Source: Neostapfia colusana
Taxonomy: Eukaryota; Streptophyta; Magnoliopsida; Poales; Poaceae
Direction: 5' to 3'
Length of the DNA stretch: 64,000 nt
Assembly: GCA_030760725.1 (NCBI GenBank)
Contig: JASWHV010000009.1
Span: forward strand, 93,546,780 to 93,610,779
Part shown: positions 53,100 to 64,000 of the stretch, piece after piece
Layout of the letters: each line of letters begins with the position of its first letter
Position numbering within the stretch: the stretch's first letter is position 1
Translations under genes and position numbers: made by a program
Notes under the pieces: generated by a model
What the model was told of the DNA's origin: nothing
The model's database searches: none
What the model saw: only the letters and a program-made list of their open reading frames with translations

Positions 53100-56000
53100 T
53101 GTAAAGGTCCCAAAATTATGAATACAAAGAAACACTTGTTTGCAAAGTTTTGTTTCATATGAGTGAAATTTGGGACTTGTTAAAACTTTTCCCCACATGT
53201 GATAACCCACATGAAGGTTTTCTTCACACAAGTCAAATGTTTATTTGAGAACTTGGAACCCTAGAGGGGTCTAAAACAAAGATGGGAAGTTCCCATATGT
53301 GTGAGGAAACAAAAATCAGAGTTGGAACAATTTGTTCAAATAAAAATTCAAATGAGAACAACACAATGGAATTCAAAACTGTTGTGCTGAAAATCTCATT
53401 TGTAGCAGCCAAACTAAAAATCAGGTTTCATATTTGAACTCCTTAAGTCCAAATTAGGGGGTGTGCAAAGTTTCATGATTTATGAAAATGATTTGCAACC
53501 CATTTTCCAATATGGACTTTAAATGACAAAGAATTCAAATGCATATTTGAATTTGGATAAAACTTGCCCAATTATCCAAATGCCTCTCAGATTTAAACTT
53601 CCACAATTGAATTCCATCAATATTCAAATTGGGGAGATATTTTAGAGGGGATAAGGAGGACTGACATGTGGGACCCACCTGTCATTGGGAGCACTGAAAA
53701 AAAAATTGCAAAAGATCTGCAGTCCACAGTCTCTGTTTGATTTCCTACCAGGCGAAGCAACGGCCGAAGCCGCCTTCCCTCCGCTCGACACCATGGGCCA
53801 GCCGGCGGCCAGCTCCTGCTAGGTTTTATCGTGCTGGAGAGCAGCCTGGGTGCCCTTAAATGCTGCCGTGCTCCCTTTCTCCCTCATCCCTGAACCCTCG
53901 GCCTGTTCTTCCTCCTCGCAGAAGAAAAACCGACCGAGCGCTGCCGCCGAGCTCTCGGCCGATCGGCCAGCACATACAGCGCGTGAGGACTTCAGCTGAG
54001 CAGCAAAACCACACAACAGAACCCTCCCCGACCTCCTCGCGCCATCACTGAAGGAGTTCGTTCTCTCCACACCGAGTTCAACCAGTTTCCGCAGCGGCCG
54101 TCACCCACCTGAAGCACAGAGCCTGTCTCGGCCTCTCGACAACGAATTTCGAAGATCCTTTCTGGCCGGTGAAAACTGACCCACGGGTATGAATCCATGA
54201 AATTCTCGAGTTATATTCATTTAGAGCTCTGCAAATTTCGCACATAGAACCTAGACTGGTGTAGCAACCTTTCTTCTTCACAAAGCCTCGCATGAAACAC
54301 ACTGTGCACGGTGCAATTTCACTTTTTACGATGGCGGGTATAGCGGGAAGGTGCGGGTGCACGGTGAACCCTAGGGTAGAGCCGTTCCCGAGCCCCTATG
54401 CGGCCATGCCGAGCTTGGCCAACCTCCACTGGTGCTGTAGAATCTTTCTAGGGAGCTTTTTGCGAGCTATAGCGCCGGGGCGACGTCGCCGGACTTCATC
54501 CGAGCCGGTGCGCCGTCGCGGGCTAGTTTAGGAGCCCTGCCAGCTCGAGAAAATCCCACCAGCATGTTCCTCGCGTGGAATTAGGGGCTGGCGGCGAGTT
54601 TCAGCGGCAGGGGTGGCCGGACGACCGATTCCGGAGCTACTCCAGCGAGCCCGGCGGCGGGATCACGCGGGAGCGGGAGGTGGAAGAAGACCTCGCCGGG
54701 CCCGCCTGTCAGTCGCACGGCAACAGTGGGCTGGATACGCTGTGGCGTGGGATCAATTGTGACAGCGCGGGAAATGACCCTGTGACCCCGTGTGGCACTC
54801 CCTCAGCAGCTGACACGTGCCCCATGGCCCCACAGTCAGGTTTAAGCATTTCCCGGATTTATTCAAATTCCTGATTTTTACCTAAAATTTAGAAGAGCAT
54901 AACTTTTGCTAGGAACCTCCAAAATTAGTGATTCAAATTGGGTTAGATTCAGATTGACAAAGTATATCCAATTATGCAACACAATTTGTATGACAATCTT
55001 TATTTAATTCTGGAGAATTCTTTAAAGCTTTTGAGCAAAAGAATTGTAGAGAGAGTTTGGTTTATCCAAAAATCCTCATATTTTGCCAGAATATTCTTTA
55101 GGGTGGTATTAGACTCCTGTAAAAGTTTCAGCTCAATTGGAGTTGAATTGATCAGGGTAATTCAGATTGTAAGTTCCTGTATTCAAATAAATACAGAAAC
55201 ATTTTCAGAGAATTTCCAAAACTTGTAAATTCAGTTCTGGGAAATTCTTAGCTCCAAAAATCCTAGGAAAATTCATGCAAACTCTATAAACTATAATTGA
55301 AATTTTGGCAATGAGTTTGACATGAACATGGATGTTACCTCAGAATTAATTCATCTTTGACTAAACACTTAGAGAATTATTCTGAATAAACCACTCCATG
55401 AAAAGTGCTAAATTTTGGTCCAGAGGACTTCTTGTGACAAGGAACTCACATAAAAATTCCCAGCTCCATTGGAGCTCTGGATCACCATTGTATTAGGTAA
55501 CCTATTAAGGTGATCAACACTTAAGTGGGGAAAGGCACTCAACACTTGATCATAGTGTTTAAACCCAACCCAAACCATTAGCACCAGTGTCATTTTAAAT
55601 TCTTAAACAGAGTTCCAGTTTTAAAACTGTCATTAGATCTTATGAGCAAAAGCTTTTCAATTAAATACATATGCATGATCATATCGTGTAGCATATACGT
55701 GAAGAAGGTGAGAAGGACTTGAAGTGAAGATCAAGGAGGGAAGAAAACAAGTGATCAAGCTCCAAGTGATCGTCACTAACTGATTGTAACCTTAGTCACC
55801 TGCAAAACAGGCAAGCCCCGGTTTGCATTTGAACAGTTTTATAAAGCATTTTCATTTGTAGAGATCATAGTTTTGCATCATTGATTGCAGTAAGTCTCGA
55901 TGATATTGAAAACCCCACTTGCATGACCAGAAATACCTAAGAGAGAAAAGGGTAGAATAGCACCTCCTCGAGTGGATTTGGCTACGCTAATGTTAGTATG

Positions 56001-57325
56001 AAAGGTTCGGTAGAAGTCGAGTAGTTGGGATCTACTCGCGAGTTTAGGGCTGGTTTACTCGGAACGGGTCCGAATTAGAAAAAGATGAGGAAAGTTCACA
56101 AATAAGAAATGGAGACCGGGCAGGGAGGTTTAGATGCAGCAGGTTGCAGGCCGTGCGTGCATAGCCCTGCCTGTGTCGGTTAAGGCCCTTCCGTGCATGG
56201 CCCTGTTGGACAAGTTTGAGTTGTGTACCGGGCGCATACTGGCTATATGGGACCCAGGAAACCGATGTACCTTGGGAGATCCATAGTGGAACTTTTCCAA
56301 CTGCCTTAGGCTTTCGGCGTCAGGGTAGCAGGAGGTACCTTGCTCAAGAACATACCACTGTGGGTATGTACCTTGAGGGAGCTTGCTTACTCGGGGCAGT
56401 TGGACTGCGTCCAATGTGGAAGATCTTGGGAAAGGTGGCCGCGTACAACGTCAGTCGAGGTTGCTGCCGGCAACTCGGAGTACGGGTGTACTTGTCGTGT
56501 AGTCCGGGCTTGTACTGATTCGAATCACCGTCGCTCACGGTCATATGAGCATACTTGCCCACTGCGTCTTGATGTAGTAAGAACTGAACTGGTTATTCTT
56601 TTGAACTTGATAAGGCTGTGCTATAACTTGTATTGTAACCATGATTGAATTAGAGATAGGCTCATTAAACTTTACTTTCACTTTGTGCAAGGAGCATCGT
56701 AACAAAGCGTTTCTTGTTTGATTGTGTAGTTGCGATGCTTTTCGGCTCAAGGTCTGCACAATGAGGCTTAAAATCTGAAAGCTAAGGATCAACTTTAGGC
56801 CAGTCCTGTTTGCAAATCTAGCCAACCAAATTGCAACCGTCGTGCATGTAGAGTTTCTTGCTTAGTAGAGACGGGTCAGACTTGCTGAGCCTATGTGCTC
56901 ACGCTTGCTATATAAGTGGTTTTGCAGGTTAACATCGATGCTGAAAAGAAGGTTGTCCGGTGAGACTCGGAGACTTCCGAGTCATTTAACCAAGGGAGAA
57001 CCCAGCCGCTGCTGTTGTCTTCGTGTTGCTAGCGAGAGGAGTCCGCGGGCTGGACTTCATCTCGAGTGCTTTTAGTTATTCGACGTGAGTTGATATAGAC
57101 TTCCGCTGTAGTTACTTGATGTAAAGTATTTACAAAGAAAAACTTGTAAGCTTCCGCTATTGTTTTATGTAATACATTGTTCCTCATATGTGTGCTGTTG
57201 GGTGCCGCACAACACGACACCACCCAATGCGATTCCCGGGCGAGTGGCCTGTCTCGGTTGGACGGGGCCGCGTCATCGTGGTATCAGAACTGAGCCCTGT
57301 CTCAGTCGGTACCGCACCCGTCTCA
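53100..57325 (+). repeat. 3' LTR of element B (4226 bp)
   Basis: It matches 27254-31575 with scattered substitutions and small indels. The largest is loss of about 95 bp near 54102. It carries AG|GCAAGC near 55811, the conserved-loop hairpin near 56693-56740 and the fossil primer-like site 57279-57290. Its end is fixed by ATATA at 57326. Confidence 0.9.
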
Positions 57326-57330
57326 ATATA

Positions 57331-58731
57331 ATCATGCTCTCAAAGCCAAAATAAGAGAGGAGATTATGAAGGCTCAAGTGCAAGACAATGGTATGTCTAA
57401 TATTAGGAGGAGGATGGATCACGGGGAACGAAATGCTTCCGGAAGAAGGATGATGAGGGAACCTTGTGGTTCAAAGACTGGATAGTTGTACCTCGTGATA
57501 TGAGACTGCGAAAGAAAATTTTGGATGAGGCTCATTTATCCAAGTTTTCTATTTATCCGGGTAGTAACAAGATGTACCAAGAATTGAAGACAAAAATTTT
57601 GTGGACTCGGATGAAGCGAGAGATTGTAAAGTACGTGTTCGTATGTGACACGTGTTGGTGAGTTAAAGCCGACCACATGAAGAAGGAAGGAACTTTGCAA
57701 CCACTTAGTATTACGGCATGGAAGTGGGAGGACATTAGTATGGATTTCATTGTTGGGTTGCCTCTCAAAGGTCACAAGTATGATTCGATTTGGGTGATCA
57801 TAGATCGGGTTAACCAAATCGACACATTTCATCCCGGTGAATACAAAGTTCCATGCCAAGAAGTATGCAGAGCTATACATTGCAAGAAATTTATGCTTGC
57901 ACGGAGTTGAACAGATCGAGGCGCACAGTTTGTTTCTCATTTCTGGGAGCAGCTTCATCCATCGCTGGGGACCAAATTGATTAGGAGCTCTGCATATCAC
58001 CCTAAAATGAATGGTCAAACGTAGAGAGTGAATCAAGTTCTCGAAGATATGCTTCGAGCATGTGCCATACACCATGGTAAAAGCTGGGATGACCATTTAC
58101 CGTTGGCCAAATTTGCTTATAACAATGGTTATCAAGCGACCATTAAGATGGCACCTTATGAAGCTCTCTAGGGCCGGAAGTGCCGCACACCGTTGAATTG
58201 GTGTGAATCCGGCGAGAGAGTGATTTACAAGATTGATCTCGTAAATGAAGCCAAAGAGCAGGTAAGGCTGGTTCAAGCTAGTCTCAAAGCCGCTCAATCT
58301 CGGAAAAAGAGTTATGCGGACAAAAGGCGTCGGCCCCTACAATTTGAAGTTGGAGATCAAGTGTACCTCCGCGTACCCCCAATAAAAGGCATTCATCGTT
58401 TTGGGGTGAAGGCAAAACTAGCTCCACGATTCATTGGTCCATTTGTCATCATGGAAAGATGTGGACCCGTAGCTTATCGTTTGAAGCTACCAACGTCATT
58501 AGCGGGAATCCATGACATTTTCCATGTTGTCCGACCCAAAGATGTTGTAGGGATGCAACCAGACCTCACTTTGTGATCTACAAAGTTTTATGGAGCAACC
58601 ATACTGCTGATGAAGCGACATAGGAATGTGAGGATTTTCTCCGCTCCAACTATCCAGAAACATTATCCAATTTTCTCCGGTAATTCTCCCACTTTGCCTT
58701 TTCTTCTGTAATATTGAGACGAGATTCTTTT
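57331..58731 (+). pseudogene. Element C pol, integrase part (after element B)
   Basis: This continues the C pol: KIREEIMKAQ, then IVVPRDMRLRKKILDEAHLS, a zinc region ending CDTCW followed by TGA (57659-57661), and SMDFIVGLP. It then has several frame changes, a stop in the DDE region, LNWCESGERV, FIGPFVIMERCGPVAYRLKL and a damaged tail. Many stops and indels mark it as one of the oldest copies here. Confidence 0.85.
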
Positions 58732-58743
58732 AAAGGGAGGACG
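58732..58743 (+). other. Polypurine tract of element C
   Basis: AAAGGGAGGACG precedes the 3' LTR; the last bases look mutated. Confidence 0.7.
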
Positions 58744-60989
58744 TGAAATCCCAAGATTTCAACAAGGGAAGTTCAGCTCATGAACACTTAGTAAAAATGG
58801 GAGGAATTAAAAATTTTTGAATACAATGATGTGAGATCAAAGATTGAACTAAAAACAGCAACATAACACTTAAAATTCATCATATGATCTCACATTTCAA
58901 ACCATTAGGTTCAAACTAGGAAGGCTACAAAATTTCACTAAATTTGGAGGTAAGTATTTTAGCACAAGTGGAAGTATTGTTTAGTAGAGTTCCACACTGG
59001 ATTCTGAATTCTACTTACAACATGGCCGAACATGGAGATCTGATTACACAATTAGGTTCTCCATAGTCCAGAGAGTATCCCTGCCAAATTTCACTAAATT
59101 TGGACTAGGTTTGCTATTTATTAGGATGAGGTAAAGTGGGAATCGAAATTTAAATTCAAAACATCAGATTCTGAATTCAACTCCATACAAATTCAAATTG
59201 AATTGCACAATTGATTCCTCATATTGAGTTTAGCCGACATGCCAATTTTTACTATTTTTGGAGTCGATTTACTATTTTAAACTGAATTTACAAAGTGGAT
59301 AAGAAATGGAGGTGGGACATGCGAGCGCCACTGACTGTTGATTCACCGGCCGTTTTCCGCTGTGGCACAGGAGCTGGCGAGCTGCTGTAACTGCAATAAT
59401 CGACCTCCTCACCCGTGGTACAAATCCCCTCGCACGTCGAAGGTGAAAAGCACTCGAGTTTCCCTCTATTCTTCACTCGCCACACCAGAGCCTCTCTCGC
59501 CGCTGCTTTGGACCTCCGTCGCCATGGTGATCCAGCCTTTCTCTCGCCGCACTCACAAAAGAAAAAAGGTGTGCCGTCGTGTGCTGGTGCTCATGGTGAA
59601 AGCCGTTCTTCATTTGCTTCACTGTGCGCCGAGTGTTTCCCATTTTTTTCCTCGGTGTGTTCATTTGAGATGAGTGGGTTTGAGGTGAAATTTACCTCAT
59701 ACGATCCATTAGTGATCGTGCGCGTCTAGTGACATGATCTAGACATCCATACGGAGCTGTAGGAAGAAGTAGAGCAAGTTTTGCCCAAGAAACTGAGCAG
59801 TTCACCGAGTTTTTCCCCTGGCGGCGAAAACCTTTCGGTTCACTGGTGAACTCTAGTTTCCGGCCATTGTCATCAGATCCTTGGTTCATTTTCGTGCTCC
59901 ACATGATCCAGTGACGCTTTAGGAGCAGACGGCAAGCAAAATAAGGCTCGAAGTAGCTAGAACCACATCACCGGAATTCATCAAGCCGCCTCCACCGTCA
60001 TGTGGGGCTGAGGTGAGCAGCATATTCAGGCACCAAAATTATGTGGGGGCGGCGAGTTTATGAAGCTTCGTGGATGGGAAGGCTGTCACCGCAAGCTCTA
60101 CCGCAGGAAACCGTGGAAGTCGGGAGGTAGACGAAGGCCCGCGGGTCCCACATGTCAGCGACTGTTCTCCTCAGTTGTGACCAGGATCCTATGTGGCAGC
60201 ACAGGTTTTACTCTGTAGCCCGGTGTTGCTTCATTCTGAGTGGTCAAATTTAAATAGGTGGGCCCAGGCGACTGTTTAAAGGATTTTCAGTAGGAAAATA
60301 ATTCCAGTTTGAGTGCAAACTTTGGAAATTCATATGTTTCGGTAGGATTGTTCAAAATTCCTCAAACAAATTCTGTTAGAATCCTTGTAACCAGTACTTT
60401 CTGGCAATACCATTTAATTGGTATGAAAGTCTCTGGAATTTGCTTATTAATTCCTTTAAGGTAACTCTTTAGGAATTAATTACAGGAGATTCCATATTAG
60501 GAAAAATCCCCAATTTGGCCAGAACCTCTTTTGTAATACCTTTGATTAGCTTCAGTGGACTTTGCTAAGTGGGGTAAATAATAACATTTTGCCCTATGTC
60601 CCTGAAAATTCCCAAAATTCATAAAAAACAATTTAGAATTGATAGCAACTTGTAAAATCCATATATTTTTTGTAGAAAGCTTAGAAAATCATGAAACCAA
60701 TTTTGTTGGACTCCTTATGACTTGTACTGTATGAATAACATACTTTGATATATGTCAAAGCCCCAAATTTTCTCTGTAAATTAAGAGAAGATTAAAGCCT
60801 TAAGAAGTTATTATAAACATATAACTAAGAATTAAATCATGAAACTTGGCTAGCAAATCAGAGAAGATCCATGCTAGCCACTATAGAAATCTGAAGGGCA
60901 TTGGAGTTCATTTATCATACATTTAATTAAACAAATGAATCATGTTCATATAATTAATACAACTTTTGCATTTTTTGCATATCGTTTAG

Positions 60990-62324
60990 TTTCCGAACTT
61001 GAGGAGACTACGAAGCCACTCGCAAGTGTTGCTCCGGAGACTGACTGGGAACCAGAGCAGTAGCAAGGCAAGCCCCGGTTTACATTTAACAAGCGTTTAT
61101 AACCTTTTACTTTATAACATGTGATTAGTAGTGATAGGATGTGCATTAGGGTAAAGGTGATTGAAACCTCAATGGAATGACCAAATTCTCCTTTTTCTTC
61201 AAGGGTACCTTAATATCCTATCGTGTAGACTCTTGCTAGACTTAAGTCAGAGAAAGGATTCGGTAGAACTCTAGTAGTTGGAATATACTCGTGAGAGAAA
61301 GAATATGGCACATGGAAGATTCATGAACATGTCCCACTCATTTGATAATGAGAAGGGGCAGAGATGTAGGGTGCAGCAAGACGTGGAGGTCTTGTATGCG
61401 TAGCTCCACTTATGTCGATCAAGGACCGTGCCGTGTGCTGCCCTGCTGAGCAAGTTTGAACAGTACCGGTAGCATACTTTATATATGGGCCCCAGGAAAC
61501 CAATGTAGCTTGGTTAACTTGGTCGTTGAGGCATAGCTCGCCGTCTTAAAGGCGTTGGTTGAGGGCAGCAAGGTCTAAATCCGCTAACAGTCTCCGTCGA
61601 GGACACTTGCTCCATGTAGGGACCTCCTACTCGAGACGGTAGGACCGGTTCAACTATTGAGTGTCCTATTTAAAGGTGTCCGTGTACAGTAGAAAGAGAG
61701 TGTGCCTCTGGCAGCTTCTAGTATGGGTGTACATGTCGTGTATTACCGGGTGTCTTTTGATTGCAATCATCGTCCCCCATGGTTATTTGAGTACCGCTTG
61801 TTCACGGCGTTGTAATGTAGTAATAAAGAGTAGTTGGAGCAGGAATAAATTTATAATAGGAGTTGATATTGCATTACCACCTTGTGTGAAGTAAGATCAG
61901 TGCAAACTAAACTTAAAGTTCATTCCCCCTTTAGTAAGCAACATCAGGATGAAGCGTTTCTTGTTTGATTGTGGAGTCACGATGTTATGTAGCACTAAGG
62001 GTTTAATCTGTGCTAAAAGTTGAAGTTAAGAACCTACGGTTAGGCGAGTCTTTTATGCAATTATTCCTTCCCTATGTTAACCTATGGTTAGGCGAGTCTT
62101 TTATGCAATTATTCCTTCCCTATGTTAGACTCTATTACTCATGTAGGGTTTTCTGTTTAGGATGATTCGGTTAAGACTTGATGAGCCTTCATGCTCACCT
62201 TGCTATATAAGTTGTTGCTACAGGTGAGTGGCCATCTATGGCCTCATCTGATGAAGGGCTCGAGTGGGAGGCCACACCCCTGTCTGGGTATACGGCTGAA
62301 TGGGAGCCCTGCATGCCGCCATGA
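60990..62324 (+). pseudogene. Candidate spliced LTR ORF in the C LTR (exons 60990-61067 and 62224-62324), degraded
   Basis: Exon 2 follows ATATCGTTTAG and reads SELEETTKPLASVAPETDWE then PEQ, a TAG codon and one more codon, ending in phase 1 at AG|GCAAGC. Exon 3 follows GTTGCTACAG, completes a glycine codon and reads EWPSMASSDEGLEWEATPLS then GYTAEWEPCMPP and TGA (62322-62324). The C-terminal motif matches LTR E (GYTAEMEPYTPP). One stop in exon 2 suggests decay of a once-coding unit. Confidence 0.42.
62031..62126 (+). repeat. 48-bp tandem duplication in the C LTR
   Basis: Two adjacent units, 62031-62078 and 62079-62126, contain GGCGAGTCTTTTATGCAATT and differ at one position. Other LTRs have one unit. 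Confidence 0.9.
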
Positions 62325-62575
62325 GGAGCTGTTGCTACGGTGAATGGTCAGAGGGCTGGACTACTCATTATTTTGCTTAGATAGGATGTAGTGAGTGAGT
62401 AGAGACAAGACTTCCGCTGTATAAATGTTTAAAATGTAATATATTTCTGCTTAAACTTGTTGGTTCAAGCTTACGTGATGTAATATGTATGTCTTTTGAA
62501 GTATGTTGTTGGGAGTCGTATCGCATGACACCACCCAATGCGATTCCTAGAATGTCGGGACCCCCGGTCCCCACA

Positions 62576-62703
62576 AGGTAGTGGAGCTCCAGCCTGTACT
62601 CATGCAGCAGGCCGTGGAAGAAGTGCTGCTCCATCAAACCAAGCCTGCGCAAGTGAAATGTGCTCAGCAACACGACCTCATCGGCCTTAGGGATGGGAAA
62701 CTG
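62576..62703 (-). pseudogene. Fragment of another transposon ORF between two LTRs
   Basis: 128 bp is open on the minus strand: FPIPKADEVVLLSTFHLRRL, then GLMEQHFFHGLLHEYRLELH. The style resembles the N-terminal region annotated in plants as putative gypsy-type transposon (Transposase_28, PF04195). This is from memory of the family's look and is not tested. The longer ORF frame (62377-62814) extends into both flanking LTRs and is not a real gene. Confidence 0.45.
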
Positions 62704-64000
62704 TGTAACATCCCTGACTTTTGTAATGTTTGATTTCGACTTATGAAACAAAGTTAAGGCAAAGGAATAGCTTGAGTTTGTGTCACATAAAATGATAAAC
62801 ACAAAAATGGACATATGAGGGAGTTAAAATTTTTCTTCAACTCCTTATTAGCACATGCTAACATGGGGAGTAAACTTCACTCCCCAATTTAAACTCATGT
62901 GCACATTCTTTAGGTGTAGAATGGAGGGAAATTTAAACAGAATTTTGAATCTTTTAAATGGATAAATATCCAGATTGTCTAAATGCATCTGAATGAATTC
63001 ACTAATGCATTTCCCATGTATCAAAGAGCTTATGGTACAAATTTGATATTTTTGGAGCTCATATACTATGTATTCAAAGGATTAAGGGGGATCACACTCA
63101 AATTCAAATTTGAATTCGGAAACTGAACCAAACGTACTCAACTTTGAAATCTGATTTCAGATTCAAATTCCTCGTAATTTTTTTTGTCTACCGTCCAATT
63201 TTGGTGGAATTTGGACGAAGGCGGTGCAGGAATCTTAAAGCACGGAGGATAAGAGAGTGAGGGACTGTGGACCCACATGTCAGTCTCCCAAATTGAGAAC
63301 CGACTCCCTTGCCTCCTCAGCGCACGCCAGCTCCCGGCAAACCCGTTCCAAACGAGCTCTCAGCGCCAGCTTCTGCTAGCCCCTCGATCGTCTCGGTGCC
63401 CATCATCCACGCACGAGCACAGCACAATTTTTCTTCCTCCCTCACTCACTCGGCCGCTATTATGCTCCCGCGAGCGAAGGATAGCCGCCGGCGCTGCTTC
63501 TCGGTTTTCCACCACACACCGCTACACGAGCTTCGTGCGAACAAGCTCCAAGCACAGAAAATGAGAGAAACAACTTCTTCTAGCATGCTACCACTTCACA
63601 GCAAAGTTTTCTTACTGTTGTTGGCGGCAAATTGAGGGTTTCCACCGAGCTTCCGAGGTACCCCGGCGGAGCCGAAACCGGCTCACCGTGGACCGCACGC
63701 CACGGCGTCTTCGCATCCAACTCGCTGCACAAGAAAGGTGTGATATAATCCCAAGATCTTGTAGCTGCAATCCTTATAGCAAATGATCAACCGGGTGTGG
63801 AGAATTTCCAAAATTCCCGAAACCTAGGGAAAACTAGCCGAGCTCGGTTTAAACCCAAATTCAGGTTACACGATCCCCCAACGCTCGAGCCTACTTGCAC
63901 GTAGCTTGTACACCTCCTAGTGCTCCTCGAAGAAGAAACGAGCGAAAACATCCAGAATCGACCCAGTTCTTTCTATTTTTCGTGCCGCCATCAAAAACGG
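62704..64000 (+). repeat. LTR F, 5' part (continues beyond the window)
   Basis: It starts TGTAACATCCCTGAC, a typical LTR terminus, with AACTG (62699-62703) before it. An AT-rich start is followed by GTGGACCCACATGTCAG at 63268-63284 and then GC-rich sequence, the same layout as the T1 and A LTRs. The ORFs 63277-63635 lie in this GC-rich part and are not supported as genes. Confidence 0.65.

Larger units (their letters stand above)
27254..57325 (+). mobile_element. Element B, Tekay-like Ty3/gypsy retrotransposon, split by T1
   Basis: It is 30072 bp including the nested T1; about 14.6 kb is its own. The order is 5' LTR (27254-31575), primer site, leader, gag, protease-RT-RNase H-integrase with a chromodomain ending, polypurine tract, 3' LTR (53100-57325). 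It is inserted into the pol of C between RNase H and integrase. Unlike A and T1 it has no ORF0: its leader runs straight into gag. Coding breaks: TAA near 33261, TAG 34083, frame change near 34503, TGA 34919 and frame change near 37240. It is therefore non-autonomous, and it is older than T1. Confidence 0.9.
58744..62575 (+). repeat. 3' LTR of element C (3832 bp)
   Basis: It runs TGAAATCCCAAG...GGTCCCCACA. It is related to LTR E. It includes GGGTCCCACATGTCAG near 60143, LTR exons 60990-61067 and 62224-62324, a GC donor-like AG|GCAAGC at 61067/61068, the conserved-loop hairpin near 61940-61986 and a 48-bp tandem duplication at 62031-62126. ORFs at 59288-59904 are not conserved in the related LTRs and are not called. 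Confidence 0.85.

Noticed and set aside
62377..62814. 145-residue minus-strand ORF treated as one gene
   Set aside because: It crosses the ends of two LTRs. Only the central 128 bp is older transposon-derived coding sequence.

Overview
The window is plant nuclear DNA made almost entirely of nested LTR retrotransposons. I see no host gene, tRNA or rRNA that I can defend. A grass genome is the likeliest source. The evidence is several large-LTR Ty3/gypsy chromoviruses of Tekay/Del type (LTRs of 3.8 to 4.3 kb), a 9.3-kb Sirevirus (Ty1/copia), and the motif GTGGGACCCACATGTCAG recurring in the LTRs. The species cannot be named from this sequence. Element names used here: A, B, C, D, D', E and F are gypsy elements or LTRs, T1 is the youngest gypsy element, and S is the Sirevirus.

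Layout. (1) 1-18840: element A on the minus strand. Its gag start (1-232) and cut-down ORF0 (505-1227) lie at the left edge. Its leader (13701-14614), primer site and 5' LTR (14615-18840) lie at the right. Between them sit a minus-strand LTR piece (1228-2232) and a 5'-truncated plus-strand LTR, E (2233-3916 plus 13223-13700). Element S (3917-13222, minus strand, TSD TGATA) is inserted into E. (2) 18841-21777: minus-strand LTR D', cut by A, with a 13-unit ACGT-core repeat array upstream of its TATA box. (3) 21778-24900: the 3' end of element D (integrase tail, polypurine tract, LTR). (4) 24912-62575: decayed element C on the plus strand. It is split by element B (27254-57325, TSD ATATA), and B is split by T1 (37318-52745, TSD ACTAC, two 4045-bp LTRs differing at only about four positions). 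(5) 62576-62703: a scrap of another transposon ORF. (6) 62704-64000: the start of another LTR, F.

How the parts relate. T1 is nearly intact: LTR, tRNA-iMet primer site, long leader, ORF0, gag-pol with one in-frame stop, polypurine tract, LTR. B, C, D, A and S carry several breaks each. A, B and T1 share a conserved leader containing a hairpin whose stem changes by compensating substitutions. The LTRs contain more than promoters. In D' a TATA box, the first ATG, two introns and three phase-compatible exons form a small gene-like unit. Homologous exon pairs occur in the A, T1, D, E and C LTRs, and the second intron there starts with GC (AG|GCAAGC or AG|GCAAGT) instead of GT. A second hairpin, with a constant loop and a covarying stem, is found in five LTR lineages. 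These LTR-internal features are the most unusual signal in the window.
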